NCBI GenBank assembly: GCA_900548225.1
Contig: URJM01000008.1
Coordinates: 1 to 47,913 of the forward strand
Source of the DNA: an uncultured bacterium
Lineage (GTDB): Bacteria; Verrucomicrobiota; Lentisphaeria; Oligosphaerales; Oligosphaeraceae
Length of the DNA stretch: 47,913 nucleotides
Direction of reading: 5' to 3'
The notes beneath the pieces were generated by a model. The model was given only the letters and a program-made list of their open reading frames with translations. It had not been told where the DNA came from and made no database searches. A program made the translations under genes and the position numbers. Shown here piece by piece: positions 36,547 through 46,313 of the stretch; the stretch's first letter is position 1, and each line of letters begins with the position of its first letter.

Positions 36547-36626
36547 AGTTGTCGTGTGTGTTGTGCGCATCGGATGGTTGCGCGGTTCATGTGGGATCGT
36601 TATGGAATTGTGTATGTGGGTGGAAT

Positions 36627-38594
36627 CTACGCGGTTTGACTGCCGGTGGGATTGTCAGTGGGCTTGGCCTTTGGGAGGAAGATTGTGATATCGCATCCTT
36701 CTCCCGGGGCGGAGGAGACATGCAGCCATCCGTTGTGGTTTGCGATGCATCCGAAGGCCATTGGGAGTCCCATTCCCGTGCCTTGCCCGGCGGGCTTGGT
36801 CGTGAAGAATGGTTCGAAGATCTTCGCCCGGATGCTCTCCGGCATGCCGGCGCCATTGTCCCGGACATGTATGCAAATGTAGTCCGTTGCCTTTGCCTTG
36901 CGGTTTGGCCTGAACTCCCATTCGGGCATTTCCTCCCGCGCGGCTTCAGCCCTGAGGGTGATTTTCCTGGGCTCGGGCTGGTCCCGAAGCGCGTCCCTCG
37001 AGTTGATGAGCATATTGAGAAGCACCTGGACCAGCTGGTTCTCGTCGACGAAGATGGGCATCGGCACGGGTTCGCAGACCTTCCTGCAGACGAGCCCCTT
37101 TGCAACGGGCTGGAAGAGGTGCATCGCATGGTCAAGGAGGGTGGACGCATCGATTTCCTCCGCATGGAACTTCCCCTTTCGCGCGAAGCCAAGCAACTGG
37201 CTTGTGAGGACCCCGGCACGCTGGCATCCCTCCTCGATGTTTCCGACGAGATGTGCGATTTCAGGCGCGTTTGCAGTCTTCCTGTGCAGTGCTTCGGCGC
37301 TGATTTGGATTGACTGCAGGAGATTGTTGAAGTCGTGCGCGATGCCTCCCGCCAGTTCTCCGAGGGATTCGAGTCGTTGCGAGTGCATGCGCTGTTCCTG
37401 CTGGCTCTTGCGCTGCCGTTCCTCCTCCCGTTGCGCGGTCACGTCCCGCCCGATGATTACGGCGATGGGTTGTCCGTCAAGTTGTGCATGCGAGAGATTC
37501 AGGTCCAGCTCCACGGTCTTTTTGCCAGGCACCCTGAGTGTCAGGCTTTGGCAGTGGTATACCTTTTTCCGGACCTGCGTCTCGTGTTCATCCGTGTCCT
37601 CGGGGACATGCGCCCTCCAGCTCCAGGGCCGCGCCATGTCGTCGAAGAGGACCTGGTCAAGCCTGAATCCTGCATCCGTGATGATTCGCCCGAGGTATTT
37701 TGCGGCGATTCTATTTGCGTTGAGGATTTTTCCCTCGAGATTGACGAGCAGGATGAGGTCGCTGGAGTTTTCGACGACGACCCTGTACCTTTCGCTCCAT
37801 TCCGAGAGGGATCTCATCATTCTTTCGGGTGAGAAGAAGAAGTCGATGAAGCTGGTGAGGAACTTGAGCGCCTTCCGTGCGCGTTTCTGGTATGGAGTAT
37901 TGATGACGATGAAGAGATGCCCTAGTGACGCCAGGACGATTGATGCGCCGATTCTCATCAGCCATCCGGCTGGGGACGTGGGGGTGAATGCCTTTGAACC
38001 TGCGACGATGAAGATGTAGATTGCCCCGAATGCCTCGACCAGGACCGTGTAGATCACCATTGAGATGAAGACTCCGATGCCGTATATCTTCGAGTGGTTG
38101 ATTACAGCCTGGTAGATTATCGGGACCAGCAGGAACAGGAACAGGTGGGTGAATACGCCGTATAGGAGTTCGTTCCTGGAATCCGGGGTCGTCATAAGTG
38201 CGCGTGCCGCCTTGAAGAAGTCGGCCATTGCGCTGTGGGCATTCTCCACGGGCTGTATGAAGAGCAGCAGGAAGAGCAGCACGAACAGCAGTGCGGTGAA
38301 GAACAGTCCCAGGTAGAATCGCTGCGCCGCGCCGGTGCCCTCCAGTTCATAAATGATTATCAGGAGAAGGACGAATGGCAGCCAGAGCAGTCCGTTGTAT
38401 AGGGTCAGGGAGTTGGCCGCCTCCGTGGTGGGTGCAAGCCTGCTGGACCCCACCAGCATTGCGAAGATGAAATAGAGTCCCGCCGCGATGTATGTGGGGG
38501 CAGTCCCGATCGCATACCTAAAGCTGTAGAGCAGGACGAGGATGGTCGCCAGGATCGCCAGCTCCATTTGGCTTGCCAGGATGGAGGTCAGCAT
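36627..38594 (-). CDS. Membrane-bound PAS sensor histidine kinase, orphan
   Basis: A 655-residue kinase. Residues 1-235 hold about seven to eight hydrophobic helices (for example WLPFVLLLIIIY and ALLFVLLFLLLF). A PAS domain lies at about 262-390 (YRVVVENSSDLILLVNLEG to GRDVTAQREEE), then a short coiled coil, then the phosphoacceptor domain with H420 in ELAGGIAHDFNNLL, and the ATPase domain with DENQLVQVLLNMLINSRDAL, DNGAGMPE and GTGMGLPMAFG. There is no receiver domain and no response regulator gene in the window. The AHDFNN type usually belongs to hybrid or NtrB-like kinases. The signal is unknown. nagA lies directly downstream and might be cotranscribed. Confidence 0.9.
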   Translation of the reverse strand: MLTSILASQMELAILATILVLLYSFRYAIGTAPTYIAAGLYFIFAMLVGSSRLAPTTEAANSLTLYNGLLWLPFVLLLIIIYELEGTGAAQRFYLGLFFTALLFVLLFLLLFIQPVENAHSAMADFFKAARALMTTPDSRNELLYGVFTHLFLFLLVPIIYQAVINHSKIYGIGVFISMVIYTVLVEAFGAIYIFIVAGSKAFTPTSPAGWLMRIGASIVLASLGHLFIVINTPYQKRARKALKFLTSFIDFFFSPERMMRSLSEWSERYRVVVENSSDLILLVNLEGKILNANRIAAKYLGRIITDAGFRLDQVLFDDMARPWSWRAHVPEDTDEHETQVRKKVYHCQSLTLRVPGKKTVELDLNLSHAQLDGQPIAVIIGRDVTAQREEERQRKSQQEQRMHSQRLESLGELAGGIAHDFNNLLQSIQISAEALHRKTANAPEIAHLVGNIEEGCQRAGVLTSQLLGFARKGKFHAEEIDASTLLDHAMHLFQPVAKGLVCRKVCEPVPMPIFVDENQLVQVLLNMLINSRDALRDQPEPRKITLRAEAAREEMPEWEFRPNRKAKATDYICIHVRDNGAGMPESIRAKIFEPFFTTKPAGQGTGMGLPMAFGCIANHNGWLHVSSAPGEGCDITIFLPKAKPTDNPTGSQTA

Positions 38595-38696
38595 GGGGAA
38601 TCAGCGAGGTAGTTGTGGGGTCGGTGGAAGGGGCTGGGGCGAGTGTGTGGTGCGTCTGCCAGACGGGAGTCGGGCAGGGGGGAGCGTGGCATGAAT

Positions 38697-38730
38697 CCCC
38701 TCCTGTTGCGGTACGCCGCCGCAGGAGGGG
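38697..38730. terminator. Hairpin after ileS
   Basis: CCCCTCCTG (38697-38705) pairs perfectly with CAGGAGGGG (38722-38730), with further partial pairing inside. It lies 14 bases past the ileS stop on the minus strand. No T run follows. Confidence 0.6.
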
Positions 38731-38744
38731 CGTGTCGTGGATGA

Positions 38745-41700
38745 CTATGCCTTCCGGACTCGGAAGGACGCCTTCTTCTCGGCAAGGTCGACGGTTGTGA
38801 ACTCGTCAGTCCTCGGCGCCCTTGTGAGTTCCAGGGCGAGGGTTTCGCCTGAAATGTACTCCTTCTGGGAGGCGATGGAGTCCAGGAGCATCTGGTCATC
38901 CGTGTCGTATTGGACGGTGATTCTGTCTACCACGTCCAGATTCATCTCCTTTCGGATGTTCTGGAGTTTTGAGACGACTTCGCGCGCCCATCCCTCCTGC
39001 TCCAGTTCGGGAGTGAGCCTGGTGTCGAGCGCGACGGTGACATCTCCCTCGTTTGCCACCGTCATTCCCGGGAGCTCCTCGCGGATGAGGAGGATGTCGT
39101 CCACCGCGATTGTGACTGCCGTCTCTCCGGCCTGGATTTCCAGGGAGCCGTCTTGGCGGAGAGTCCTGAGCTGTGCGGCGTCAAGCGCGTTGACTGCCTT
39201 TGTGATGGCGCCCATCAGCTTTCCGTACTTTGGCCCGAGGCGTTTCATGTTGGGCTTTGCGGAGAGCTTGACGAGCTGTTCCTCGTCGCTTTCAACTAGC
39301 ACCTTCTTCACGTTCAGCTCCTCGGCGATGACATCTGCCATTGAGGAGAGGTCCTCGCGGACTTGCGGTTCGAGGGACACGAGGACTGCGCTTGCCAGTG
39401 GCTGGCGCACCTTCTGCTTCACCTGGCTTCTGAGGAGGCGTCCCAGCGAGACTGCGCTCATTGTGTGCGCCATCCGTTCATTGAGGCGTTCGTCCAGGAA
39501 TTCCCTCTGTGGTTCGGGGTAGTCGCAGAGGTGGACCGACTCTGGCATTGAGTCGGTGCGGAGGTTTCTGTAGATGTTCTCCGTGATGAAGGGGATGAAC
39601 GGTGCGGCCATCTTGCAGAATGTGAGGAGGACATAGTGGAGCGTCTGGTATGCCTCCAGCTTGTCGGAGTCGTTTGTGCTTCTCCAGAAACGACGGCGGC
39701 TTCGCCTGATATACCAGTTCGTGAGCTCGTCGAGGAAGCCGGTGAACCTGGTGGCGCCCTTTTGCAGGTCGTATGCATCCATGGCGTCCCGGACATCCGC
39801 GAGCGTGGCGGCGAGCTTTGAGAGAATCCAACGGTCGAGGACATTCTCCGGGTTTTCCGGCGGCGCCGCCTTGTCTCCCTCGGGGCGCCACTTGTCGATT
39901 CGTGCGTATGTCGCCAGGAAGCTATAGGAGTTCCAGAGGGGCAGAAGGACTGTCCTCATGATTTCGCGGACGGCGGTCTCCGAGAAACGGAGGTCTTCCG
40001 CCCTGACGACCGGGCTGGCGAGCAGGCAGAGCCGGAGCGCGTCCGCACCGTACTTCTCGATGACATTCATCGGGTCGGGGTAGTTCTTGAGATGCTTCGA
40101 CATCTTGTGCCCGTCCTCTGCGAGGATGAGCCCGTTGACGACCACGTGCTGGAATGGCGGCTTGTCGAAGAGCGCGGTGGAGAGCACCATGAGGGCGTAG
40201 AACCAGCCGCGTGTCTGGTCAAGCCCCTCCGCGATGAAGTCGGCAGGAAGGTTTTTCTCGACGAACTCCTTGTTTTCGAAGGGGTAGTGGCTTTGTGCGT
40301 ATGGCATTGAGCCGGACTCGAACCAGCAGTCGAGGACCTCGGGGGTGCGGCGGTATCTCTTGCCGTCCTTGAGGATTTCGATTTTGTCGATGAAGTGCTT
40401 GTGCAGGTCCGTGACCTTGACTCCAGAGAGCTTTTCGAGGGTGTCGACAGAGTCCACGCAGATGATGTCCTGCGGGTCGTCCACGTTGATCCACAGTGGG
40501 ATGCAGGAGCCCCAGAAGCGGTTCCTGGAGATGTTCCAGTCCTTTGCGTCCGCCAGCCAGTTTGCGAACCGGTGGGTTCCGATGGCCGCGGGCATCCAGG
40601 TTGTCTGGGCATTGTTCTTCAGCAGCCTTTCATGGAGGTCCTCCACCCGGACATACCAGGCGTCGATTGCCTTGTAGATGAGGGGGGTGTCAGTGCGTTC
40701 GCAGTAGGGGTAGCTGTGGACGATGGTGTCCTGGTGGACGAGTTTCCCGTGTTCCTTGAGCCACTTGATGACCGCCTTGTCGGCCGCCTTGCACTGCATT
40801 CCCTCGAAGTCCGGAGCCGCGCTGGTGAAGCAGCACTCCGCATCCAGGGGGTCCTCCAGGGCGACACCCTCCTTCTGGCAGATTCGGTAGTCGTCTTCGC
40901 CGTATGCAGGCGCGATGTGGACGATTCCCGTGCCGTCGTCGGCAGTCACATAGTCGTCGTTGACGATTCGGTAGTCGTTTGGATGCTGTGCCTCGAAGTA
41001 GTTGAAGATTGGCTCGTATTTGGTGCCGACCAGCTCCTTTCCCTTGAGTTCACGGAGGATTGTATAGTCCTTCGGGTCCTTGTAGATTGCATTGAGCCTG
41101 TCCTTCGCCAGGAGGTATGCGTCGGTGGTGCCGTTGTCCTTGACGACCACGTAGTCCAGTTCGGGGCCTGCGCATGCCAGGAGGTTTGCCGGAAGGGTCC
41201 ACGGCGTGGTTGTCCAGATGACAACGTATGGCGTCAGTCCTTCGAGCTCAGGCATTGGCATTGGCCAGGAACGGACCTTCATGCGGACTGTGACGGTCGG
41301 ATCCTGGACCATCTTGTAGTTTGCGCTGGCCTCGGAGTTTGAGAGGGGCGTGGTCAGTTTCCAGCTGTAGGGGACGATGCGGTGCGCCTTGTAGACGCGC
41401 CCCTGCTTCCAGAGCTGGGAGAAGACCCACCAGACAGTCTCCATGAAGGTGGGGTCCATGGTCTTGTAGCCATGGTCGAAGTCCACCCAGCGCCCCATGC
41501 GGTTCACTGTGGTCTTCCATTCGCCAACGTAGGTCTGGACCATGGAACGGCATTTCTCGTTGAAGACGTCGACGCCTGCCTGCTGGATGGCGGGGGCGCC
41601 GGCGAGATTCAGCGCCTTCTGGGCAAGTGACTCGATGGGAAGCCCGTGGCAGTCCCAGCCGAAGGTGCGGGGGACATAGCGGCCGCGCATGGTCTGGTAG

Positions 41701-41909
41701 CGGGGGATGACGTCCTTGATTGTGCCCGCGAGAAGATGGCCGTAGTGTGGGAGCCCTGTTGCGAAGGGAGGTCCGTCAAAGAACACGTATGGCTTGCATC
41801 CCTTGCGCTCCTCGACGGACTTTTCAAAGATGTGGTTGTCGTTCCAGAACTTCAGGATTGTGTTTTCCTGTTCTGCGAGAGTGGCTCCCGTTTCGTTGCT
41901 ATCAAACAT
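38745..41909 (-). CDS. ileS: Isoleucine--tRNA ligase, type 2 (eukaryote-like)
   Basis: Class I aminoacyl-tRNA synthetase of 1054 residues, the length of the eukaryote-like bacterial type. The ATP-binding HIGH motif appears as PHYGH (54-58) in DGPPFATGLPHYGHLL; KMSKH lies at about 602-606. The editing domain contains WTTTPWTLPANLLA, and the anticodon-binding part has LTNWYIRRSRRRFW. The C-terminus lacks the paired-cysteine zinc finger of type 1 E. coli IleS. Type 2 enzymes are known to be less sensitive to mupirocin; for this protein that is inference. The gene starts 67 bases after an unknown membrane-protein gene. The 5' gap contains TATAAC on the minus strand and may hold its own promoter. 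Confidence 0.97.
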   Translation of the reverse strand: MFDSNETGATLAEQENTILKFWNDNHIFEKSVEERKGCKPYVFFDGPPFATGLPHYGHLLAGTIKDVIPRYQTMRGRYVPRTFGWDCHGLPIESLAQKALNLAGAPAIQQAGVDVFNEKCRSMVQTYVGEWKTTVNRMGRWVDFDHGYKTMDPTFMETVWWVFSQLWKQGRVYKAHRIVPYSWKLTTPLSNSEASANYKMVQDPTVTVRMKVRSWPMPMPELEGLTPYVVIWTTTPWTLPANLLACAGPELDYVVVKDNGTTDAYLLAKDRLNAIYKDPKDYTILRELKGKELVGTKYEPIFNYFEAQHPNDYRIVNDDYVTADDGTGIVHIAPAYGEDDYRICQKEGVALEDPLDAECCFTSAAPDFEGMQCKAADKAVIKWLKEHGKLVHQDTIVHSYPYCERTDTPLIYKAIDAWYVRVEDLHERLLKNNAQTTWMPAAIGTHRFANWLADAKDWNISRNRFWGSCIPLWINVDDPQDIICVDSVDTLEKLSGVKVTDLHKHFIDKIEILKDGKRYRRTPEVLDCWFESGSMPYAQSHYPFENKEFVEKNLPADFIAEGLDQTRGWFYALMVLSTALFDKPPFQHVVVNGLILAEDGHKMSKHLKNYPDPMNVIEKYGADALRLCLLASPVVRAEDLRFSETAVREIMRTVLLPLWNSYSFLATYARIDKWRPEGDKAAPPENPENVLDRWILSKLAATLADVRDAMDAYDLQKGATRFTGFLDELTNWYIRRSRRRFWRSTNDSDKLEAYQTLHYVLLTFCKMAAPFIPFITENIYRNLRTDSMPESVHLCDYPEPQREFLDERLNERMAHTMSAVSLGRLLRSQVKQKVRQPLASAVLVSLEPQVREDLSSMADVIAEELNVKKVLVESDEEQLVKLSAKPNMKRLGPKYGKLMGAITKAVNALDAAQLRTLRQDGSLEIQAGETAVTIAVDDILLIREELPGMTVANEGDVTVALDTRLTPELEQEGWAREVVSKLQNIRKEMNLDVVDRITVQYDTDDQMLLDSIASQKEYISGETLALELTRAPRTDEFTTVDLAEKKASFRVRKA

Positions 41910-41976
41910 TGTAACTATTTGGTAATGAGTAGGTTATAAAAAATGTGCGTCTACAGGGGAGGGAAGGGCGCGTGGA

Positions 41977-42753
41977 CTATGCCTTGTCCTCCCACTTTTC
42001 AATCTTCGAGTATGGGATTCGTCCGACGAGCGCAGTCCCTTCCTGGTTTATGAAACTGACCTGGATGCATTCGGGGAGGACTTCCTTGATCTCCGTGACG
42101 ACCACGTCCACTCCGTTGTATGTGACGTCCCATGGTCCGGCGGGCGTCCCGTCGTCCTTTCGCTGGATTGAGGTGAAGTAGTCCTTGTCCCAGACGATTC
42201 CCGTTGCCGAGACCGCCGGGGTCTCCTCCTCTCCGCGTTCCTTCGCCTGTTCCTCCTCGAGTCTTTTCCTTTCTGCGGCCTCGGCGCGCTTTTCGGCCGC
42301 GATTCTTGCGAACTCCTCCTTTTGTTCCTTTTCTCCCTTGATTTCCAGGTGGTAGAGGAGGTATGCAGGTCCGACGAAGAAGGTGAAGAACCCAAGGATG
42401 AAGAAGGCCGGTGCGCGGTGGCGCCTCATCTGCGCGATGGATGCGGCCCACGCCCCCGATGCGAGCATTATCGTGAGGATTGCAATGAGCGTGATGAGGA
42501 TCTTCGGGTCCGTGGTTGTCAATCCCAGTTCTTCGATAAGCATTGTGTGGACATTGCTGGTGACCCACTCCCAGAACCCCTTTGCGAGCTTGCAGATTGT
42601 CTCCCATGCGGAGATTAGCCATGTGTCGCCGGTGATGGGGTTTCCGGCGTCTCCTTCGCCCTCGCTCTTCGCGGCCTCCTGTGCCAGGAGCATTGCGGTC
42701 GCAGAAAAGTATGCCAGCATCGCCGCCAGGCGGAATCGTATGGATTTTTTCAT
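41977..42753 (-). CDS. Unknown membrane protein with signal peptide and coiled coil
   Basis: A 258-residue protein I do not recognise. It begins with a signal peptide (MKKSIRFRLAAMLAYFSATA, cut probably after LLAQE). Two hydrophobic helices follow at about 88-109 (ILITLIAILTIMLASGAWA) and 116-135 (AFFILGFFTFFVGPAYLLYH). An Arg/Glu/Lys-rich coiled coil spans about 137-175, and a compact C-terminal region ends IPYSKIEKWEDKA. The C-terminal part (SFINQEGTALVGRIPYSKI) could be a small beta-barrel domain. It is the third gene of the def group, 28 bases after its neighbour and 67 bases before ileS. Confidence 0.7.
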   Translation of the reverse strand: MKKSIRFRLAAMLAYFSATAMLLAQEAAKSEGEGDAGNPITGDTWLISAWETICKLAKGFWEWVTSNVHTMLIEELGLTTTDPKILITLIAILTIMLASGAWAASIAQMRRHRAPAFFILGFFTFFVGPAYLLYHLEIKGEKEQKEEFARIAAEKRAEAAERKRLEEEQAKERGEEETPAVSATGIVWDKDYFTSIQRKDDGTPAGPWDVTYNGVDVVVTEIKEVLPECIQVSFINQEGTALVGRIPYSKIEKWEDKA

Positions 42754-42781
42754 TGTCGTATTATTCCAGGAATGAATTGTG

Positions 42782-43669
42782 CTAGAGGAGGCTCAGTTCG
42801 CCGCTGCGCGCCTCCAGTGAGGCGTAGACCACATAGACGACGAAGGCCAGGCAGAAGAGCATGTCGATTCCCCAGGAGATTCCCGCAAATGCCCAGACGA
42901 GGCTGACCACCAGCGGTGGCAGGGAGATGTTGAGGCCAAGTATGAAAACCCTTGGGAGCATTGACAGGCGGGGGATTCTTCCCATGAAAAGCCAGAAGCC
43001 CATCAGCAGGAATGCGGTGATGGCAAGCTGCTTCGCAAGGAGTGCGACGGAGGAGCCCAGGACGCCCATGAAGACGCTGGCGAAGATTGTCTTGCAGACC
43101 GTGGACTGGGTCTCCCGGGTCAGCTCGATCTTCACTCCAGAGCTCTTTGACGGGAGCCTCGATGCAGGAAGGATGAGGGCGCTCTCCGCATTCCGCCCGT
43201 CCTCGTCGGAGAGCCAGAAGCCGATTCCCTCCGGGGCGATGACGAAGCCCCGTGTCTGCCTGTGCGTAGGCGTAGGCGTGTAGCCGTCCCAGCGCCCCAC
43301 GATTTCGACCCGGCAGTGTTTCAGGTCGGTGACGGCGTGGGGCATGTCCGCCCTCTGGTTCTTCCAGACGATTCGCCCGTCCTCGATGCGCGTGTCTCCG
43401 ACCTGGTCCAGGACGAACTGCGTCGCCCTGCGTATGTCGCCGCCGTAGTCGGGTGCAGTCCGAAGCGTGAGCAGCAATCCGCCGATTCCGCAGACAAGCA
43501 CCGCCGCGACGACGGTCCCCAGCCAGAACGAGCGCAGCGTGAGCATTCCCGTCGCCAGCTTCGGGTGCGCGAAGAGCGTCTTGAAGACAGTGGAGTATCG
43601 CAGTTCTCCCGCCTTGAATACCCAGCGGGACTCCTTGTTGCTCGTGGATTTGGGTTCCTGCGGATCCAT
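42782..43669 (-). CDS. Unknown multi-pass membrane protein (DUF1189-like layout)
   Basis: A 295-residue protein with one hydrophobic helix at about 49-68 (GTVVAAVLVCGIGGLLLTL), an extracytoplasmic region of about 120 residues, and four C-terminal helices (about 190-285). The layout, with a large loop between the first and later helices, recalls the DUF1189 family, but I cannot confirm it by motif. The ATG lies two bases after the def stop codon, so translation is probably coupled. Cotranscription with def may only reflect a housekeeping promoter. Confidence 0.65.
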   Translation of the reverse strand: MDPQEPKSTSNKESRWVFKAGELRYSTVFKTLFAHPKLATGMLTLRSFWLGTVVAAVLVCGIGGLLLTLRTAPDYGGDIRRATQFVLDQVGDTRIEDGRIVWKNQRADMPHAVTDLKHCRVEIVGRWDGYTPTPTHRQTRGFVIAPEGIGFWLSDEDGRNAESALILPASRLPSKSSGVKIELTRETQSTVCKTIFASVFMGVLGSSVALLAKQLAITAFLLMGFWLFMGRIPRLSMLPRVFILGLNISLPPLVVSLVWAFAGISWGIDMLFCLAFVVYVVYASLEARSGELSLL

Positions 43670-43671
43670 GG

Positions 43672-44325
43672 CTACTTGGCTTGCGAATTCGACTTGGCGG
43701 CTTCGCGCTTGGCCAGAAGCCTCATCTGCGCCGCGCCGGCCTTCTTCTCGGCTTCGCTCAGACGGTCGTAGAAGAGGATGCCGTCAAGGTGGTCTATTTC
43801 GTGCTGGAGGCAGCGGGCCAGCAGGCCTCCGCACTCGATGGTGAACTCCTCGCCGTCAATGGTGGTCGCGTGAAGGGTGACGGTCTTCGGGCGGGTGACC
43901 TCGCCGCTTACGCCAGGCAGGCTCAGGCATCCCTCTTCGGAGGTGCTCATCTCCTCACCGCATGCGACAATCTCCGGGTTGACGAGCACCATGGGCATCC
44001 TTGGCTCGAGAATCATCTCGCCGGGGGAGAGGCCAATGCGGGGATTCCTCCTGTCGTCATCGACGGCGGTCATCAGTGCGATCATCCGCTTGTTGACCCC
44101 GATCTGGGGTGCGGCAAGCCCGACGCCAGGAACCTCGCTCTCCAATAGTGAACGCAGGAGCTCATCCGCCAGGGCACGCGCCTCGTCGTCAATTCCGGCG
44201 ACAGGGGCGGAGACGCGCCTGAGCGCAGGATGGCCGTTGACAACAATCCTCATCGGACGCTTGTTCTTGATATGGCTGAGAAAATCAAACATCGGTTCAA
44301 TATCCATAGGCAGGGTGAATTTCAT
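43672..44325 (-). CDS. def: Peptide deformylase
   Basis: Metalloenzyme that removes the formyl group from nascent proteins. All three family motifs are present: GVGLAAPQIG, EEGCLSLPG with the metal cysteine, and QHEIDHLDG with the two metal histidines and catalytic glutamate. The 217 residues exceed the usual 170-190 because of about 24 extra N-terminal residues before MRIVVNGHPALR. I kept the ATG at 44325 because AGGAGTAAATT lies directly before it. A polar Glu/Lys/Ala-rich tail follows the last helix. fmt, the usual partner, is absent; two unknown membrane proteins follow instead. Confidence 0.95.
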   Translation of the reverse strand: MKFTLPMDIEPMFDFLSHIKNKRPMRIVVNGHPALRRVSAPVAGIDDEARALADELLRSLLESEVPGVGLAAPQIGVNKRMIALMTAVDDDRRNPRIGLSPGEMILEPRMPMVLVNPEIVACGEEMSTSEEGCLSLPGVSGEVTRPKTVTLHATTIDGEEFTIECGGLLARCLQHEIDHLDGILFYDRLSEAEKKAGAAQMRLLAKREAAKSNSQAK

Positions 44326-44499
44326 AATTTACTCCTAGTACGCAGCTTCGTCCGTCCTTCCAGGGACACCCAATGCACAAAAGGCTCCGCCGTGGAGGGA
44401 AGCAGAAGGCGTGGTGATTTGCGCGTCCGACTGGCCGTGGGATTGTTTTTCATCCCTCAATGGGGGCGCGGAGTGGCCCTCCGAGGCTGGTGCGCAGGT

Positions 44500-44505
44500 T
44501 ATATT
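44500..44505 (+). promoter_or_regulatory. TATATT -10-like box of the acyl-CoA dehydrogenase gene
   Basis: TATATT in CAGGTTATATTAGCC, 58 bases before the ATG, in the 238-base divergent region shared with def. No -35 is evident. Confidence 0.45.
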
Positions 44506-44563
44506 AGCCAGCGTATTTCGAGTAGGATTCCATCACTTCTCATATCTTCAATCCAGAGACCCC

Positions 44564-46273
44564 ATGGCAGACAACTTTTTCCTTGACAATCCCGATCTTC
44601 AGTTCCACTTCGAGCATGCGCTTCTCTCGGAAATCTTCCGGATGCGGGAGGATGACTTCTCCCATTCGTCGGAGTATCCTGGCGCCCCCGCCTCCCTGGA
44701 GGAGGCGTTGGAGTCGGCGCGCGAGCGTCTGATTGAGGTCGGCATGCTTTCGGGCGAGGTTTTTGCGCCGAGGGCGACACAGGTCGACCGCGACAATGTG
44801 CATCTTGCCGGCGGCCACGTGGACTATCCCCATGGCACCCAGGAAAACCTCGCTGCAATCCGCGAACACCATCTTGACGGAGTCACACTGCCGAGGAAGT
44901 ACAAGGGGCTGAACCTGCCTACGACTGTCTACACGATGATGACGGAGATGGTCTCCCGCGCAGATGCGTCTCTCCAGAATCTCTTTGGACTGCAGTCTAT
45001 TGCGGAGACGCTCTATCGCTTTGGGAGCGACGAGCAGCGCGACAGGATGCTTCCGCGCTTCGCCACCGGCGAGGTCGACGGCGCAATGGCGTTGACGGAG
45101 CCCGAGGCCGGAAGCGACCTCCAGAGTGTCCAGACAAAGGCGACCTTCGATCCTGAAACAGGCATGTGGTTCCTGAATGGCAAGAAGAGATTCATCACCA
45201 ACGGCCGCGCCAAGGCGCTTCTGGTGCTTGCCCGAAGCGAGGAGGGGACCAGCGACGGCCGCGGACTCTCCATGTTCCTGGTGGAGTCCTGCCCGCAGCT
45301 GAAGATCAGCGGCATCGAGGACAAGCTGGGGCTCCACGGCTCCCCGACCTGCGAGCTGACCTTCGACAATGTCCCGGCGGAGCTTGTCGGCAGCAGGAGG
45401 CTTGGGCTCATTCGCTATGTCATGAGCCTGATGAACGGCGCCCGCCTTGCGATCGCGTCACAGGCGGTCGGCATTGGCGAGGCCGCCTTCCGTTGCGCAA
45501 GGGACTATGCGGCGAAGCGCTGCCAGTTCGGCAAGTCGATTGACCAGCTTGGCGCAGTCAACGCGATGCTTGTCAAGATGCGGACTGCCGTCCTGGCGGG
45601 GCGTGCGCTCCTCTACGAGACCAGCCTGGTAGTCGATGTCCGTGACGCATGCGAGGACCGTATCCGCAGAAATGTCGGCACAGACGAGGACCGCGCAAGG
45701 TCGAAGGAGTATGGGCGCCTGGCGGATGTCCTCACCCCGATGACAAAGGCCTTCAATACGGAAATGTGCAACAGGGTCGCATACGATGGCATCCAGGTCC
45801 ACGGCGGAAAGGGGTATATGCGCGACCACCTTGCGGAAAGGTTCTTCCGCGACGCGCGAATCACTAATATCTACGAGGGGACGACGCAGCTGCAGATTGT
45901 CGCCGCAATCGCAGGAGTGAAGAAGCGCACGCTCGCACCGAAGATGGACGAATTGTGCGCACTGCCTTACGAGGGGGAGGCAAGAAACCTCTGCAAGGCT
46001 GTCTGCGAACTGCGCCCGAAGGTGGACGAGGCAATCGCCATCATGGACGCACACCACGACGACAACAGGTTCTTCGACCAGATGGCGTATTCAGTGGTCA
46101 GGATGGAGACGATCCTCTTCATCGAACTGCTGCTGCTGAGGGATTCGATGAACGATTCGTCACGCCTCAAGCTCGCCAGGGAGTTCGCCGCGGAATATCT
46201 GCCCGAATTCACGATGCACTACACCACCGTGAAGAACCAAATCCTGCCCGACCCGGAAATACTGACCATGTAG
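44564..46273 (+). CDS. Acyl-CoA dehydrogenase, long (about 570-residue) type
   Basis: FAD enzyme that introduces a double bond into acyl-CoA, 569 residues. Visible motifs: MALTEPEAGSDLQSVQTKA (FAD and substrate binding), the middle beta domain KKRFITNGRAKALLVLAR, RCQFGKSIDQLGAVNAMLVK, and the C-terminal HGGKGYMRDHLAERFFRDAR followed by NIYEGTTQLQI, whose Glu is the usual catalytic base. About 110 extra C-terminal residues mark the long subfamily that includes DmdC-like enzymes. The substrate cannot be read from the sequence. The frame is open to 44411, but MADNFFLDNPDLQ at 44564 is the natural start; no Shine-Dalgarno sequence precedes it. No ETF, thiolase or acyl-CoA ligase gene is adjacent. 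Confidence 0.93.
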   Translation: MADNFFLDNPDLQFHFEHALLSEIFRMREDDFSHSSEYPGAPASLEEALESARERLIEVGMLSGEVFAPRATQVDRDNVHLAGGHVDYPHGTQENLAAIREHHLDGVTLPRKYKGLNLPTTVYTMMTEMVSRADASLQNLFGLQSIAETLYRFGSDEQRDRMLPRFATGEVDGAMALTEPEAGSDLQSVQTKATFDPETGMWFLNGKKRFITNGRAKALLVLARSEEGTSDGRGLSMFLVESCPQLKISGIEDKLGLHGSPTCELTFDNVPAELVGSRRLGLIRYVMSLMNGARLAIASQAVGIGEAAFRCARDYAAKRCQFGKSIDQLGAVNAMLVKMRTAVLAGRALLYETSLVVDVRDACEDRIRRNVGTDEDRARSKEYGRLADVLTPMTKAFNTEMCNRVAYDGIQVHGGKGYMRDHLAERFFRDARITNIYEGTTQLQIVAAIAGVKKRTLAPKMDELCALPYEGEARNLCKAVCELRPKVDEAIAIMDAHHDDNRFFDQMAYSVVRMETILFIELLLLRDSMNDSSRLKLAREFAAEYLPEFTMHYTTVKNQILPDPEILTM

Positions 46274-46313
46274 CCCGGAGAACCTGGAGCCGGGAGGCAA
46301 TGGAAGGAATCCT

